Positions 16,685 to 25,877 of a stretch of 64,000 nt of DNA are shown in pieces; the first letter of the stretch is position 1, and each line of letters begins with the position of its first letter. The notes under the pieces are model-generated. The model had not been told where the DNA came from. It saw only the letters and a list, made by a program, of their open reading frames with translations, and made no database searches. The translations under genes and the position numbers were made by a program. This DNA comes from Cohnella kolymensis. GTDB taxonomy: Bacteria; Bacillota; Bacilli; Paenibacillales; Paenibacillaceae. The stretch lies in the NCBI RefSeq assembly GCF_000829465.1, contig NZ_JXAL01000001.1:620001-684000 (forward strand), given 5' to 3'.

Positions 16685-17578
16685 GTGGAAATTCGCGATT
16701 TGCAGTATGTGGTGGAGTTGGCTCGTTGCGGCAGTTTCACGAGAGCAGCGGAGGAGCTGCATATCACGCAGCCTACACTCAGCAAAATGATCAAAAAGCT
16801 GGAGGAGGAGCTCGGCGTTCAGCTCTTTACCCGGGCCGGCAAACGCGTGGAATTGACAGATGCGGGAAACGTCCTTGTGGAGCAGTCGCAGAACATTCTG
16901 GACTCCTTTCGCAGCCTTACGTCGGAGCTTGACGATCTCACTAATTTCAACAAAGGCTCAATCCGGATCGGACTGCCTCCGATGGTAGGGGCGAACTTTT
17001 TTCCGAAAATCATGAGCCGCTTCCGCGAAAAGTATCCGGGGCTGGTCATTGACTTAGTAGAAGCGGGTTCGAAAAAGGTAGAGGCCGAAGTGGCCGGCGG
17101 GCATTTGGATATGGGGGTTGTATTGCTGCCGATCGATGCGGATGTTTTTGATTCGTTTACGATTGTGAAAGAAAAATTAAGGCTGATCGTTCATCCTTCA
17201 CATCCGTTCGCCGCAAGAGAAGAGGTTGCGTTATCGGAACTTTCCCGCGACTCGTTCATCCTTTTCCGCCAAGAGTTCGCCTTGCATGACAAGATCATCA
17301 CCGAATGCAGACGGGCGGGGTTCGATCCATTGATTCTGTATGAAAGCTCCCAATGGGATTTCATTGTGGAAATGGTTGCCGCGGACTTAGGAGTCGCCTT
17401 GCTTCCGGAGGTCATCTGCAAGACACTGAGGCCCGACCGCGTTCGTGTTCTAAGCTTGGTCGAGCCTGAGATTCTCTGGCATCTCGCGATGGTGTGGCGC
17501 AAAAAAAGCTACCTCTCGTTTGCGGCGAGAGAGTGGATTCGATTTACACAGAAAGTATTTGAGCAAACGAACCATTAA
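16685..17578 (+). CDS. cidR: LysR-family regulator (CidR/YwbI-like)
   Basis: A 297-residue LysR regulator. The helix-turn-helix is RCGSFTRAAEELHITQPTLS followed by KMIKKLEEELGVQLFTRAGK; the C-terminal part is a periplasmic-binding-like effector domain. It starts with GTG after CGGGAGGTG. Divergent placement next to cidA/cidB matches B. subtilis ywbI-ywbHG and staphylococcal cidR-cidABC, so it is expected to control that operon. The effector is not readable from the sequence. Confidence 0.85.
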   Translation: MEIRDLQYVVELARCGSFTRAAEELHITQPTLSKMIKKLEEELGVQLFTRAGKRVELTDAGNVLVEQSQNILDSFRSLTSELDDLTNFNKGSIRIGLPPMVGANFFPKIMSRFREKYPGLVIDLVEAGSKKVEAEVAGGHLDMGVVLLPIDADVFDSFTIVKEKLRLIVHPSHPFAAREEVALSELSRDSFILFRQEFALHDKIITECRRAGFDPLILYESSQWDFIVEMVAADLGVALLPEVICKTLRPDRVRVLSLVEPEILWHLAMVWRKKSYLSFAAREWIRFTQKVFEQTNH

Positions 17579-17583
17579 CGGTG

Positions 17584-19023
17584 TTAAAATTGATACTTGC
17601 GGATCAGTTCCATCTTCAGCTTCCATAGCTCAGCGCTTAGATGCACACGATATCCTTCGGGATTTAACTTGCGAAGATATTCGGGCCAGAACGCTTTCAG
17701 CTGATCCTGATGATATTGACGGATCTCTTCGAGCGTCGGCAACTGATACACCAATTCTCCAGCTTTGAAGATCGTCTTCAGGAGAGGAATGGCGTCGTAA
17801 TCCGTCACTTTCTCTTCTAAGTACGAGTGTACGGGGTCGAACAACCGGATCGATTCGCCGTTCCGTATATCCGTTTCATGCGGCAGCGCCATATAATCGG
17901 CTTTCGCTTTGCCGGTCTCCCGTATGATGATACGGTAAATATCCTTCACACCCGGATTGGTTACCTTCTCCGGGTTGGCGGAAATCTTGATAACGGGCTC
18001 GTAATACCCGTTTTTCTCGCGTGCGACCAGCTTGTAAACACCGCCAAGCGCAGGCTGATCCGCCGCTGTGATGAGCTGTGTGCCGACACCCCAAACGTCG
18101 ATGCGCGCGCCTTCTGCCTTTAAGTTAAGGATAATGTTCTCATCCAAGTCGTTGGTGGCGACAATTTTAACATACTCAAACCCTGCATCATCAAGCATCT
18201 TCCGCGCTTTCTTCGACAGATAAGCCAGATCGCCGCTGTCCAGACGGATCGCGTTCATTCGCTTGCCGCGGGCTTCAAGCTCCCTGCCGATACGGATTGC
18301 GTTAGGCACTCCGCTCTTCAAGGTGTCATAGGTGTCCACCAAAAGCGTCACTTGATCGGGAAGCACTTCTGCATATTTGCGGAAAGCTTCCTCTTCCGAA
18401 TCATTGATCTGCACCCATGCATGTGCATGCGTCCCGGACACGGGGATGTCGAACATCTTGCCCACCCGCAGGTTGGAGGTTGCATCAAACCCCGCAACAT
18501 ACGCAGCTCTGGCTCCCCAAACAGCCGCATCCGCTTCTTGCGCGCGCCGCGTTCCGAATTCCAGCAGTGTATCGTTCGGAGCCACCTGCTTCACCCGCGC
18601 GGCCTTCGTTGCAACCAGCGTCTGGTAGTTTACGAAGTTAAGGATCGCCGTTTCGAGAAGCTGCACTTCGAAAATGCGCCCCTGAACACGAAGGATCGGC
18701 TCATTCGGAAATACGACGGTCCCCTCCGGTACGGCATGGATGTCGCCGCTGAACCGGTATCCCCGCAGCGCGTCCAGAAACTCTTCCGGATAATTCTCCT
18801 CTTGTGTCCGAAGATATGCGATATCTTCTTCAGTGAAGTGGAGCTGCTCGATATAGCGAATAACGCGCTCAAGTCCTGCGGCCACCGCGAAGCCGTTGCC
18901 GAACGGCAGCTTCCTGAAATAAACGTCAAATACGGCCCGCTGGCTATCCGTACCCTGCGCCCAATGAACATACATCATGTTTATCTGGTACTTATCCGTA
19001 TGTAATGCCAGTTGCTCGTTCAT
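17584..19023 (-). CDS. pncB: Nicotinate phosphoribosyltransferase
   Basis: A 479-residue enzyme converting nicotinate and PRPP to nicotinate mononucleotide in NAD salvage. Landmarks are LHTDKYQINMMYVHWAQG at the N-terminus, LEFGTRRAQEADAAVWGARA, the active-site histidine region MFDIPVSGTHAHAWVQ, and IRLDSGDLAYLSKKARKMLD. ATG at 19023 is chosen because GGAGAAAAGAAG precedes it; 27 extra upstream codons are unlikely. The stop is only 5 bp from the LysR gene stop (convergent), with no obvious terminator. Confidence 0.95.
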   Translation of the reverse strand: MNEQLALHTDKYQINMMYVHWAQGTDSQRAVFDVYFRKLPFGNGFAVAAGLERVIRYIEQLHFTEEDIAYLRTQEENYPEEFLDALRGYRFSGDIHAVPEGTVVFPNEPILRVQGRIFEVQLLETAILNFVNYQTLVATKAARVKQVAPNDTLLEFGTRRAQEADAAVWGARAAYVAGFDATSNLRVGKMFDIPVSGTHAHAWVQINDSEEEAFRKYAEVLPDQVTLLVDTYDTLKSGVPNAIRIGRELEARGKRMNAIRLDSGDLAYLSKKARKMLDDAGFEYVKIVATNDLDENIILNLKAEGARIDVWGVGTQLITAADQPALGGVYKLVAREKNGYYEPVIKISANPEKVTNPGVKDIYRIIIRETGKAKADYMALPHETDIRNGESIRLFDPVHSYLEEKVTDYDAIPLLKTIFKAGELVYQLPTLEEIRQYHQDQLKAFWPEYLRKLNPEGYRVHLSAELWKLKMELIRKYQF

Positions 19024-19141
19024 CTTCTTTTCTCCTTCGCCGATCCGTGCACTATATATCTTGTCCAAGCGTGCAATAAACCTTATTCTAGAACCAAACA
19101 GCATTCCTTAATTAGTCATTATAACAAATTGAAAGAGGTTG

Positions 19142-19600
19142 ATGAGCGTGATCGTGTCAAACGAGGTTTTGAGTGCCTATCGGATGGAAAAGCCGGCTTT
19201 TATCCAGCACATGAATGAGATAAAAAAAGACACTGCGATGGAAGCTCTGGATATCGAATACGTAGAGTTGTCTCTTGACCGCGTCGTGCTGCAGATGCCG
19301 GTCGGTCCCAAAACGCGTCAATATGCAGGCATTCTGCACGGTGGCGCCTCGGTGCTGTTGGCTGAAACAGCGGCATCCCTGGCTGCGGCGCTCAATGTCG
19401 ATCTGCAAAAGTACGCTGCGGTAGGCCTTGAAATCAACGCGAATCACCTAAGAAGCAAAAGCGGCGGCATGGTAACCGCTGTAGCAACTCCGCTTCACAA
19501 GGGCCGCAGAACGATGGTCTGGGAGGTCAAAATTTCCGACGAAGAGGACAAACTCGTCTGCATCTCCCGCTGCACCGTCGCGATTGTGGAGAAAGGCTGA
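19142..19600 (+). CDS. PaaI/YuxO-family hotdog thioesterase
   Basis: A 152-residue hotdog protein with the family motif GILHGGASVLLAETAASLAA, where the His-Gly-Gly and the following Glu are the active-site elements of PaaI/MenI-type thioesterases. The N-terminus is about 20 residues longer than the compact YuxO proteins. ATG at 19142 follows GAAAGAGG. The substrate is an aryl- or acyl-CoA; DHNA-CoA hydrolase of menaquinone synthesis is possible but unproven. It stands alone, divergent from pncB. Confidence 0.85.
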   Translation: MSVIVSNEVLSAYRMEKPAFIQHMNEIKKDTAMEALDIEYVELSLDRVVLQMPVGPKTRQYAGILHGGASVLLAETAASLAAALNVDLQKYAAVGLEINANHLRSKSGGMVTAVATPLHKGRRTMVWEVKISDEEDKLVCISRCTVAIVEKG

Positions 19601-19640
19601 ACACATGGGCATCTCATGAAATGAATCATCGCCTGCGCTC

Positions 19641-19736
19641 ACCTGTACCCAGTATTGAACCTATACCCGAACTATCGAAATTGCACCCAACTATCGCACC
19701 TATACCCAACCTTCGCACCTGTACACCAACGCTTAG
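19641..19736. repeat. Degenerate ~19-bp tandem repeat
   Basis: Five imperfect units with consensus close to ACCTATACCCAACTATCGC start at 19641, 19659, 19678, 19698 and 19717. They occupy the convergent gap between the thioesterase and GNAT genes (19601-19909). The remainder of that gap holds two similar CCCGCT...GGACTAA stretches and a terminator; no coding frame is apparent. Confidence 0.6.
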
Positions 19737-19859
19737 CAGGCCTAGCGCCCGCTATTTGTATCTGGACTAACTAACACTTCGTTAATCCGATGCGTGCCCG
19801 CTGGACTAAACAAAAAACGATGAAAAACATTGTTACACGGTGCGGTAAATGCTGCCTAA

Positions 19860-19895
19860 AAAATAAAACCGCCCAGTCCCAAAGGACTGAGCGGT
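19860..19895 (-). terminator. Rho-independent terminator of the GNAT gene
   Basis: ACCGCTCAGTCC and GGACTGGGCGGT form a 12-bp stem, followed on the minus strand by TTTTATTTTTT. Confidence 0.85.
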
Positions 19896-19909
19896 GTGCT
19901 TAACACGTT

Positions 19910-20407
19910 TTACCGGAGCATCCCGCGATAGATACCCGGTGACGATCCGGGGATCTCAACAGCGCCGACGAGTTTGGCATAGAAGTCTGCTGGTCCTGCT
20001 GAGCCGATGATTCCATACGCGTAGCCTTCCGCTCGCATCGCATGCAGCGCTGCTATAAGCAGTTCCTTACCGACGCCCAATCCGCGAGCCTCAGGGTCGA
20101 CCCCTGTCGGTCCGAAAAAAGCTTTGGCTGTCGCGTCATAGCAGGCAAACCCGATCATTTTGCGCGTGTTATTACCATCAGCGTCGGCCCGTGGGGCCGT
20201 TGCTATGTAACAGGACACCGGCTGTCGGGAGAATGCCGCTTCACATTCGCTTGCCCAATGGGAGTTGAAAGTGGAGCGCACCCACTCCACAACCACATGT
20301 TTCTCCGGTGGTATGGCCAGACGCACCTCAATTCCGGCATTTTGCAAACTCGGCAGCAAGGCCTCTCTTTCCGGCAAATCATAGAGCTTCACCAGCATAT
20401 CAGACAT
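19910..20407 (-). CDS. GNAT-family N-acetyltransferase
   Basis: A 165-residue GNAT protein. The acetyl-CoA loop is GVDPEARGLGVGKELLIAAL, preceded by the beta strand KMIGFACYDATAKAFFGPTG. The N-terminal half is shorter and less typical. AGAGGGGG precedes the ATG. The acceptor is unknown. Confidence 0.82.
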   Translation of the reverse strand: MSDMLVKLYDLPEREALLPSLQNAGIEVRLAIPPEKHVVVEWVRSTFNSHWASECEAAFSRQPVSCYIATAPRADADGNNTRKMIGFACYDATAKAFFGPTGVDPEARGLGVGKELLIAALHAMRAEGYAYGIIGSAGPADFYAKLVGAVEIPGSSPGIYRGMLR

Positions 20408-20449
20408 CGCGCGTTTCCCCCTCTTAGAAAATGGTATGTAATATTAACC

Positions 20450-21357
20450 TTATAAACGGTTCAACGCCATAATTACCGCGCCATAAGAAGCATCCCTCTT
20501 CGCAGTGATACATGTCAGCTGGGGATAGCTCTCTTTCAGCTTCTGCTCAAAAGCTTCCCGAACAAAAGCATTGCGCAGCAGAACACTGCCCGACATTGCA
20601 AGCACGCCTTCCTGCAGTGACAACTTTTCGACTACGGGAACCACCAGTTCGAACAAAGAGTGAGCACTTTTGGCCGCGATGATCAGAGCCGCTTTGTCCC
20701 CCATCGCACAGGCTTCAGACAAGATGGGAGCCAGCGCAGCAATGTCCTTTTTATTCGTCTGCTTGTCGTAGACAAAGCCTATAATCTGCTGAACCGATTC
20801 CACTTGAAGCTGCCGATACACCATTCCGGTAATTGCCGTTTCAGCGGAACGGCCATCGTGCGCCTTCACAACAGCTGTGAGCAAGTCCCGGCCGATACTG
20901 TATCCGCTGCCCTCATCATCAATCAGGTAGCCGAAACCGCCCGCGCGGTGAGATACACCGGATTGATTTTTACCGTAGCAAATGGACCCTGTACCTGCTA
21001 TAAGAATAACGCCGAACTCATCTTCTTGCGCGCCGCAAAGAGCCGTTTCCTGATCGCCGACGATCAGCAAACCGCCCACGTATCCGAATTCCCTGACATT
21101 CGATGTCAGCCGATTGATGTTGCTCGGATTGCTAAGCCCCGCCGCGCTATACAGACCTGTGCGCAGTGCTCCAATCCGTCGCATGCCTCTCCTATGGCTG
21201 CAAAAATCTCTCGGAAACTGCCGCGGATGCTAGCCTCGTCCTGTCCATTATAGTTGATGGCACCGGACGTAAAGGTTCGCACGACAACACCATTCTCATC
21301 GGCAACCATAACCGCGGTTTTGGTGCCGCCGCCATCTAAACCGGCAACGTATCTCAT
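20450..21357 (-). pseudogene. murK: N-acetylglucosamine/MurNAc kinase, MurK-like, frameshifted
   Basis: Two overlapping frames together encode one BadF/BadG-type ASKHA kinase of about 301 residues. The first (to 21106) starts MRYVAGLDGGGTKTAVMV, the phosphate-1 motif. The second runs from about 21145 to 20450 and carries GVILIAGTGSICYGKN (phosphate-2) and GGFGYLIDDEGSGYSIGRDL. Homology passes from one frame to the other around 21141-21147, where one base seems to be missing in a GC-rich stretch (ATAGCGCGGCGGGG). In Clostridium, MurK phosphorylates GlcNAc and MurNAc released from muropeptides. It is the last gene of the MurNAc cluster. It is either inactive or the reading has an indel error. 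Confidence 0.85.
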
Positions 21358-21371
21358 CTGTCATCACATCC

Positions 21372-22931
21372 TTATTCCAACAAAGCAATACTAACTTTTC
21401 CCGCAGGCTGTGCGGCGCCGCTCAAAATTTGTATGACCGAATTCAGCGCCAATGGAGTGTACTCAAACGCGGCCAGTCCGCAGATATCCCCTTGCAGCGC
21501 CTCCAAGTCATAAGGTTTGCCGAGCGCTACGGCAGTGACCTGATGTCCATTGCCGTAAAGCCGGTTGACAAGCTCCAGCTGGCCGGAATTATCAAGCGCG
21601 TTAAACATCCCAACTACTACTCTTGAGTATCCCTCTGCCTTTTTCAATAACTCATCAATTTCTGCCTCTTCAGGATCAATGTTAATGATCAGATGTGCCG
21701 CAGCAAACGCCTCAGCCATCACCGCCGGAAAACAGAGTCGCGCATTCACCCTGCTGGATGCCTGATCGGCCCGGTAAGGATAGCTTCCAACGAAGATCGT
21801 ATCCTTGTCGTTCTTCTCAATCGTTGCCAGCTTCCCGCGCACATGGCAAATGCTTTCCACGCTTATCGCCGTTGCTGCGCGTAGATGAACCGCACCTCCC
21901 ACGACAGATAACTCCGTTTCCGCCAGAATGCCATATTTGTCCTTATAAAATAATACTTTTTCCACCGCATCGTCCAATAGGCTCATAGACAGTTCCCCGG
22001 ACTGTACCGCCTGCTCGATGACTTCCACTGTCTCCTTGACCAGCGATGGGGTATGACTGACAAAAATCAGATGAACCCCGGCCTTTAGCGCACCTAGAGC
22101 CCCCTTTGCGGTGCCGTAATACTTCCTAACCGCCTCCATCTCCAGACAATCCGAGATGACCAGTCCCTTATAGCCCAACTTTTCTTTTAACAACTCAGTG
22201 ATGATCGTTCTGGACATTGTTGCGGGAACTCGTTCTGCATCAATCAACGGAAACAGAATATGAGCAGTGGTGATCGCTTCCGCTCCGCTCTCAATAGCAG
22301 CGATAAAAGGCTTCAGCTCAAGTTCCATCAACTGTTCGATCGATTTCTCAATGACCGGCAGCCCTAAATGAGAGTCTACGGCTGTGTCGCCATGACCGGG
22401 AAAATGCTTGATAGACGCCAGAACGCCTCCATCCTGCAATCCCCGCATCATTTGCAGCCCGTATTCTTCGACGGTTTCTGCGGTGTCTCCGTAAGAGCGC
22501 ACATTGATAACCGGATTTTCTTTGTTATTGTTAATGTCCAGCACGGGGGCGAGATTGAAATTAATCCCGAGCGCGCACAGCTCGCGAGCCGTGATGCGGC
22601 CGGCTGCATAAGCGTTCTCCGAACGGCCGGTGGAAGCAATAGCCATAGCCCCAGGCACATTCGTTGCATCCGCAGGCAAGCGAGTCACCCTGCCTCCCTC
22701 CTGGTCAATAGAGATAAGCGCCGGATGTCCCGTTTGATCCGTAATCAACCGCTGTAAATCCGCACACAAGGCTCTCAGCTGGGCGGCATTCTCCACGTTG
22801 TGGCTGAATAAAATGATGTTTCCGATTTTGTAATCCCGGGCCAAGCTTCTAAGATCATCGGTAATGTGAGGCGCCGGAAATCCTGTAACGATTAACTGAC
22901 CGATTTTTTCTCTCAACGACAGATTCTCCAT
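21372..22931 (-). CDS. nagZ: Beta-N-acetylglucosaminidase NagZ (family GH3)
   Basis: A 519-residue GH3 enzyme. Diagnostic segments are ISIDQEGGRVTRL, KHFPGHGDTAVDSHLGLP (the NagZ Asp/His loop) and the nucleophile aspartate in KGLVISDCLEMEAV. A C-terminal alpha/beta domain of about 180 residues follows, as in Gram-positive NagZ. No signal peptide is present, unlike secreted B. subtilis NagZ, so it should act in the cytoplasm on imported muropeptide sugars, removing non-reducing GlcNAc. It lies between namZ and murK in one transcription unit. Confidence 0.93.
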   Translation of the reverse strand: MENLSLREKIGQLIVTGFPAPHITDDLRSLARDYKIGNIILFSHNVENAAQLRALCADLQRLITDQTGHPALISIDQEGGRVTRLPADATNVPGAMAIASTGRSENAYAAGRITARELCALGINFNLAPVLDINNNKENPVINVRSYGDTAETVEEYGLQMMRGLQDGGVLASIKHFPGHGDTAVDSHLGLPVIEKSIEQLMELELKPFIAAIESGAEAITTAHILFPLIDAERVPATMSRTIITELLKEKLGYKGLVISDCLEMEAVRKYYGTAKGALGALKAGVHLIFVSHTPSLVKETVEVIEQAVQSGELSMSLLDDAVEKVLFYKDKYGILAETELSVVGGAVHLRAATAISVESICHVRGKLATIEKNDKDTIFVGSYPYRADQASSRVNARLCFPAVMAEAFAAAHLIINIDPEEAEIDELLKKAEGYSRVVVGMFNALDNSGQLELVNRLYGNGHQVTAVALGKPYDLEALQGDICGLAAFEYTPLALNSVIQILSGAAQPAGKVSIALLE

Positions 22932-22946
22932 ACCTCATCGACTCCA

Positions 22947-24085
22947 TTAATAAAGGTGGTACTGCTGTTTGAGCTTTGCAAACTCCCGGCTTTCCTCACG
23001 AAATTGTTCCAACACTCCAGCAAGATCCGCCGAATCATCCCGGAACAAACTGTCACCGCATAACAAATCGATAAAAGGCCTGGAATTCTCCTTCACCGGC
23101 GGCAGGAAAGCAAACTCTTCATGGTTTTGCTTAATTGTATACAGCAGAGTCACACCGGTGTCCACCGCTCGAACGGCCCGGGTATCCGTAATATGGACTT
23201 GCACGCCGCGGCACAGCTCTCCCTGGAATTTGGAAGCTGCAGGCTTAAAATAGACCGGCCGAAAAAACACCCCTGGCAGCTTCTTACCGTTCATCTCATC
23301 CGCCAGCCGCCCAGCATCGATAAACGGTGCCCCGATAATTTCAAAAGGACATGAGGTGCCTCTTCCTTCCGATACATTCGTGCCTTCAATTAAGCAGGTG
23401 CCGGAGTATAGCAACGCCGTTTCAAACCGCGGTATGCCGAGAGACGGCTGCACCCAGAAGCGGCCGAGATCCGGGAACTGCATGTTCCGCTCCCAGCCTT
23501 CGCAGTGAACCACATGGAGCGTGCAATTCCAGTTCATCTGGCTGTTGGCCATCGAAGCCACTTCGCCGGCAGTCAACCCATACCGCATACAAAGAGGATA
23601 ATTGCCGACAAAAGATTGATAGCCCTCTTTTAAAATATTGCCTTCTACCGTCAGCCCATCCAGAGGATTGATCCGGTCGAGAACGACGAATTCTTTGCCC
23701 GCCTTAGCGCAGTCTTCCAAAGCATAGAGCATCGTGTAGATAAAAGTGTAATACCTGACTCCCACATCCTGAATATCGTAGACAATGATGTCTACCTGAT
23801 CCAACATTTCCTGACTGAGACGCTTGGATCTTTACGATACAAGCTATATACCGGCACTCCCGTATAGGGATCCAGATAGGAGTCCACCAGAGCGCCGGCC
23901 TCTTGATCGCCTCGTACTCCGTGCTCCGGCGAGAACAATGCGGCCAGGTTGAAATTCTCATGCAGAATCTGAATTGTGGATACGTAATCCCGGTTCAATC
24001 CCGTAGGCGCCGTAATGAGTCCCAACCGTTTGCCTTTGAACAAATGTGCGTATCGCTCGATGTTGTCGATGCCGTTCCGGACCAT
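22947..24085 (-). pseudogene. namZ: Exo-beta-N-acetylmuramidase NamZ (DUF1343), frameshifted
   Basis: The frame starting at 24085 encodes MVRNGIDNIERYAHLFKGKR and then ALFSPEHGVRGDQEAGALVD, the N-terminus of DUF1343. After YRKDP the homology jumps to another frame giving KRLSQEMLDQVDIIVYDIQD and continues to 22947. The break is at 23825-23827, where one base appears missing. Restored, the protein would have about 380 residues, which is normal for NamZ (B. subtilis YbbC), the GH171 enzyme that removes MurNAc from the non-reducing end. No signal peptide is seen, so it is probably cytoplasmic. GGGAGG precedes the ATG. Confidence 0.88.
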
Positions 24086-24127
24086 TGCCGCCGCCTCCCA
24101 AAACGAGGATGATATAAAAATCGGGAT

Positions 24128-25321
24128 CTAGTAAGAGATTTTCCCCATAATCACAGGACGCTGAGCTCCCGTCGCAGAAGGAAGGTTGTTCGGCAGCTTG
24201 TTTATCGTATAATCGGCAAGCAATGCGAAAGCAATAGCTTCTTTAGCGTCGCTGTTGTGCCCGACCTCTTCCTGGGTGCGCACTTGTACGTCCATAGGAG
24301 CCATCTGTTGCTTGAGGAATTGCATCAGCACCGGATTATAGCTTCCTCCACCGCCTACTATCATCAGTTGTGACGGATCGCGGTGCCGAATAAAGCGGCG
24401 ATAAGCGTCTCCGATGGACCAAGCGGTAAGCATGGTGACGGTTGCGACCAGATCCTCCGCAGAGATACCGTGTTCATGCTTGTAACTAAGAAGCCTATCG
24501 ATATATGAGGAGCCGAAGAGCTCCCGGCCGGTAGATTTCGGCAAAGGCAGCCCGTAATATGCCTCTTGCTGCAGCAATTGAAGAAGGTCGGCATTAACAC
24601 TGCCTTTCTGCGCAATGGCGCCTCCCGTATCCATCGTTTTCTCGCCGGGGTAGAGACGCGAGACCAGCCCATCGATCAAAACGTTGCCCGGACCGGTGTC
24701 AAAAGCATACACCTGCTCCGGCGTGCAGCCTGCAGGAATGACGGTCACATTGCCGATTCCGCCGATATTCTGCAACAGCAGCGTATGCTCCGCCTCCCTG
24801 TACAACAGGTATTCCGTAAACGGAACGAGCGGCGCACCCTGTCCGCCGACAGCCATGTCGGCGACACGGAAGTCGGATACGCACGTAACCCCCGTTCTGG
24901 CAGCGATCACGGCGCCTTCTCCGATCTGCACTGTATAATGCAGATCATAACCGTCGGTATGTTGAATCTCCGGCGAATGATAAATCGTTTGTCCATGAGA
25001 GCCGATGACCGCTATATTGCGGCGATCAAGCCCAGCCTTCGCGATTACGGACAAAGCTGCCTCAGCATACAGCTCGCCCAGCCACACGTTCATCCGGCCG
25101 ACTCTATCTACTGTTGCTGTCTTCGGGTCAAACAGTGAAAAGATTTCTTCCCTAACCTTGGCGGGATAGGGTGTATTCTCGAATGCGATCAGTCTGACAT
25201 GAGGCGGCTGGCCAGAGACACCGTTAAATTCGACGAGCGCGGCATCGATGCCGTCCACCGAGGTTCCGGACATTAAGCCCACGGCATAACGGCGATTATA
25301 TACATTAGCGCCGGCCATCAT
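24128..25321 (-). CDS. anmK: Anhydro-N-acetylmuramic acid kinase
   Basis: A 397-residue AnmK. Family motifs are RYAVGLMSGTSVDGIDAALV at the N-terminus, IGSHGQTIYHSP, the metal/sugar region RVADMAVGGQGAPLVPFTEY, and NIGGIGNVTVIP. It opens and phosphorylates 1,6-anhydroMurNAc to MurNAc-6-P. The annotated ATG pair (25321, 25318) has no ribosome-binding site. The same frame stays open upstream for 29 codons without a start, and a good GGGGAGG site with ATG lies at 25410 in another frame, so the true start is uncertain. AnmK is unusual in Gram-positives. Confidence 0.88.
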   Translation of the reverse strand: MMAGANVYNRRYAVGLMSGTSVDGIDAALVEFNGVSGQPPHVRLIAFENTPYPAKVREEIFSLFDPKTATVDRVGRMNVWLGELYAEAALSVIAKAGLDRRNIAVIGSHGQTIYHSPEIQHTDGYDLHYTVQIGEGAVIAARTGVTCVSDFRVADMAVGGQGAPLVPFTEYLLYREAEHTLLLQNIGGIGNVTVIPAGCTPEQVYAFDTGPGNVLIDGLVSRLYPGEKTMDTGGAIAQKGSVNADLLQLLQQEAYYGLPLPKSTGRELFGSSYIDRLLSYKHEHGISAEDLVATVTMLTAWSIGDAYRRFIRHRDPSQLMIVGGGGSYNPVLMQFLKQQMAPMDVQVRTQEEVGHNSDAKEAIAFALLADYTINKLPNNLPSATGAQRPVIMGKISY

Positions 25322-25411
25322 CGGTGAGAAATAAGTCGTGTTCGCAAACCGGAAATTTGCCGGGCCGAAAGGTCTGCCGCTGCCGTTAATACAATCGATC
25401 TTCTTTTCATA

Positions 25412-25804
25412 TTAGAATATTCCTCCCCAAAGGAAATCGTATAATCTTGCCTCGAATCCTTCAACCGCCAATCTTAAAGCCAAATCGCCTCCGGCAATAT
25501 GACCTTGCACCAGCGTAGGGTCAACACCGAAAGTGGGCGGGCATTCCGATGCGTCAAGCACACCGATTCTGCCTGAGGTCCCAGCCCCTATGTAGAACAT
25601 CCTGCCGCCTTTTTTGAGAACATGGTGCAAGACTTCAACCGCTTTCACAATTTGCGGAATTTCCGCGGCAACCGCTTCCGGAACCTTGGCATCCTCCTGA
25701 TTGAGAAGTCTCAGCATCTGCTCAGTGGAACTTTCATCGATCATCTGAGTGTCCTGGTTAATCTCCTCCGTCGTCAATCCCGCAAGGTATTCATTCATCG
25801 TCAT
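25412..25804 (-). pseudogene. murQ: MurNAc-6-phosphate etherase MurQ, truncated
   Basis: The 130 residues match MurQ from its start ([15 protein letters not shown]) through [20 protein letters not shown] and [17 protein letters not shown]. The sequence then changes abruptly to an unrelated tail ([11 protein letters not shown]) and stops. MurQ is normally about 300 residues with a SIS fold, so roughly 60% including the second half of the active site is gone. The lost stretch is too long for a sequencing indel. MurQ converts MurNAc-6-P to GlcNAc-6-P and D-lactate; this copy cannot work. AGGAG precedes the ATG. Confidence 0.9.
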
Positions 25805-25839
25805 TCTCCTACCCTGTTTTTTAATACTTATTTCCGGTA

Positions 25840-25876
25840 AAAAAAGAGACCGTCCGTTATTGGACGATGTCTTTTT
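25840..25876 (-). terminator. Terminator or attenuator between murR and murQ
   Basis: GACATCGTCC and GGACGGTC form an imperfect stem around AATAAC, followed on the minus strand by CTTTTTTTACC. It lies directly behind the murR stop and only 36 bp before murQ, leaving little room for a separate promoter. Confidence 0.7.
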
Positions 25877-25877
25877 T

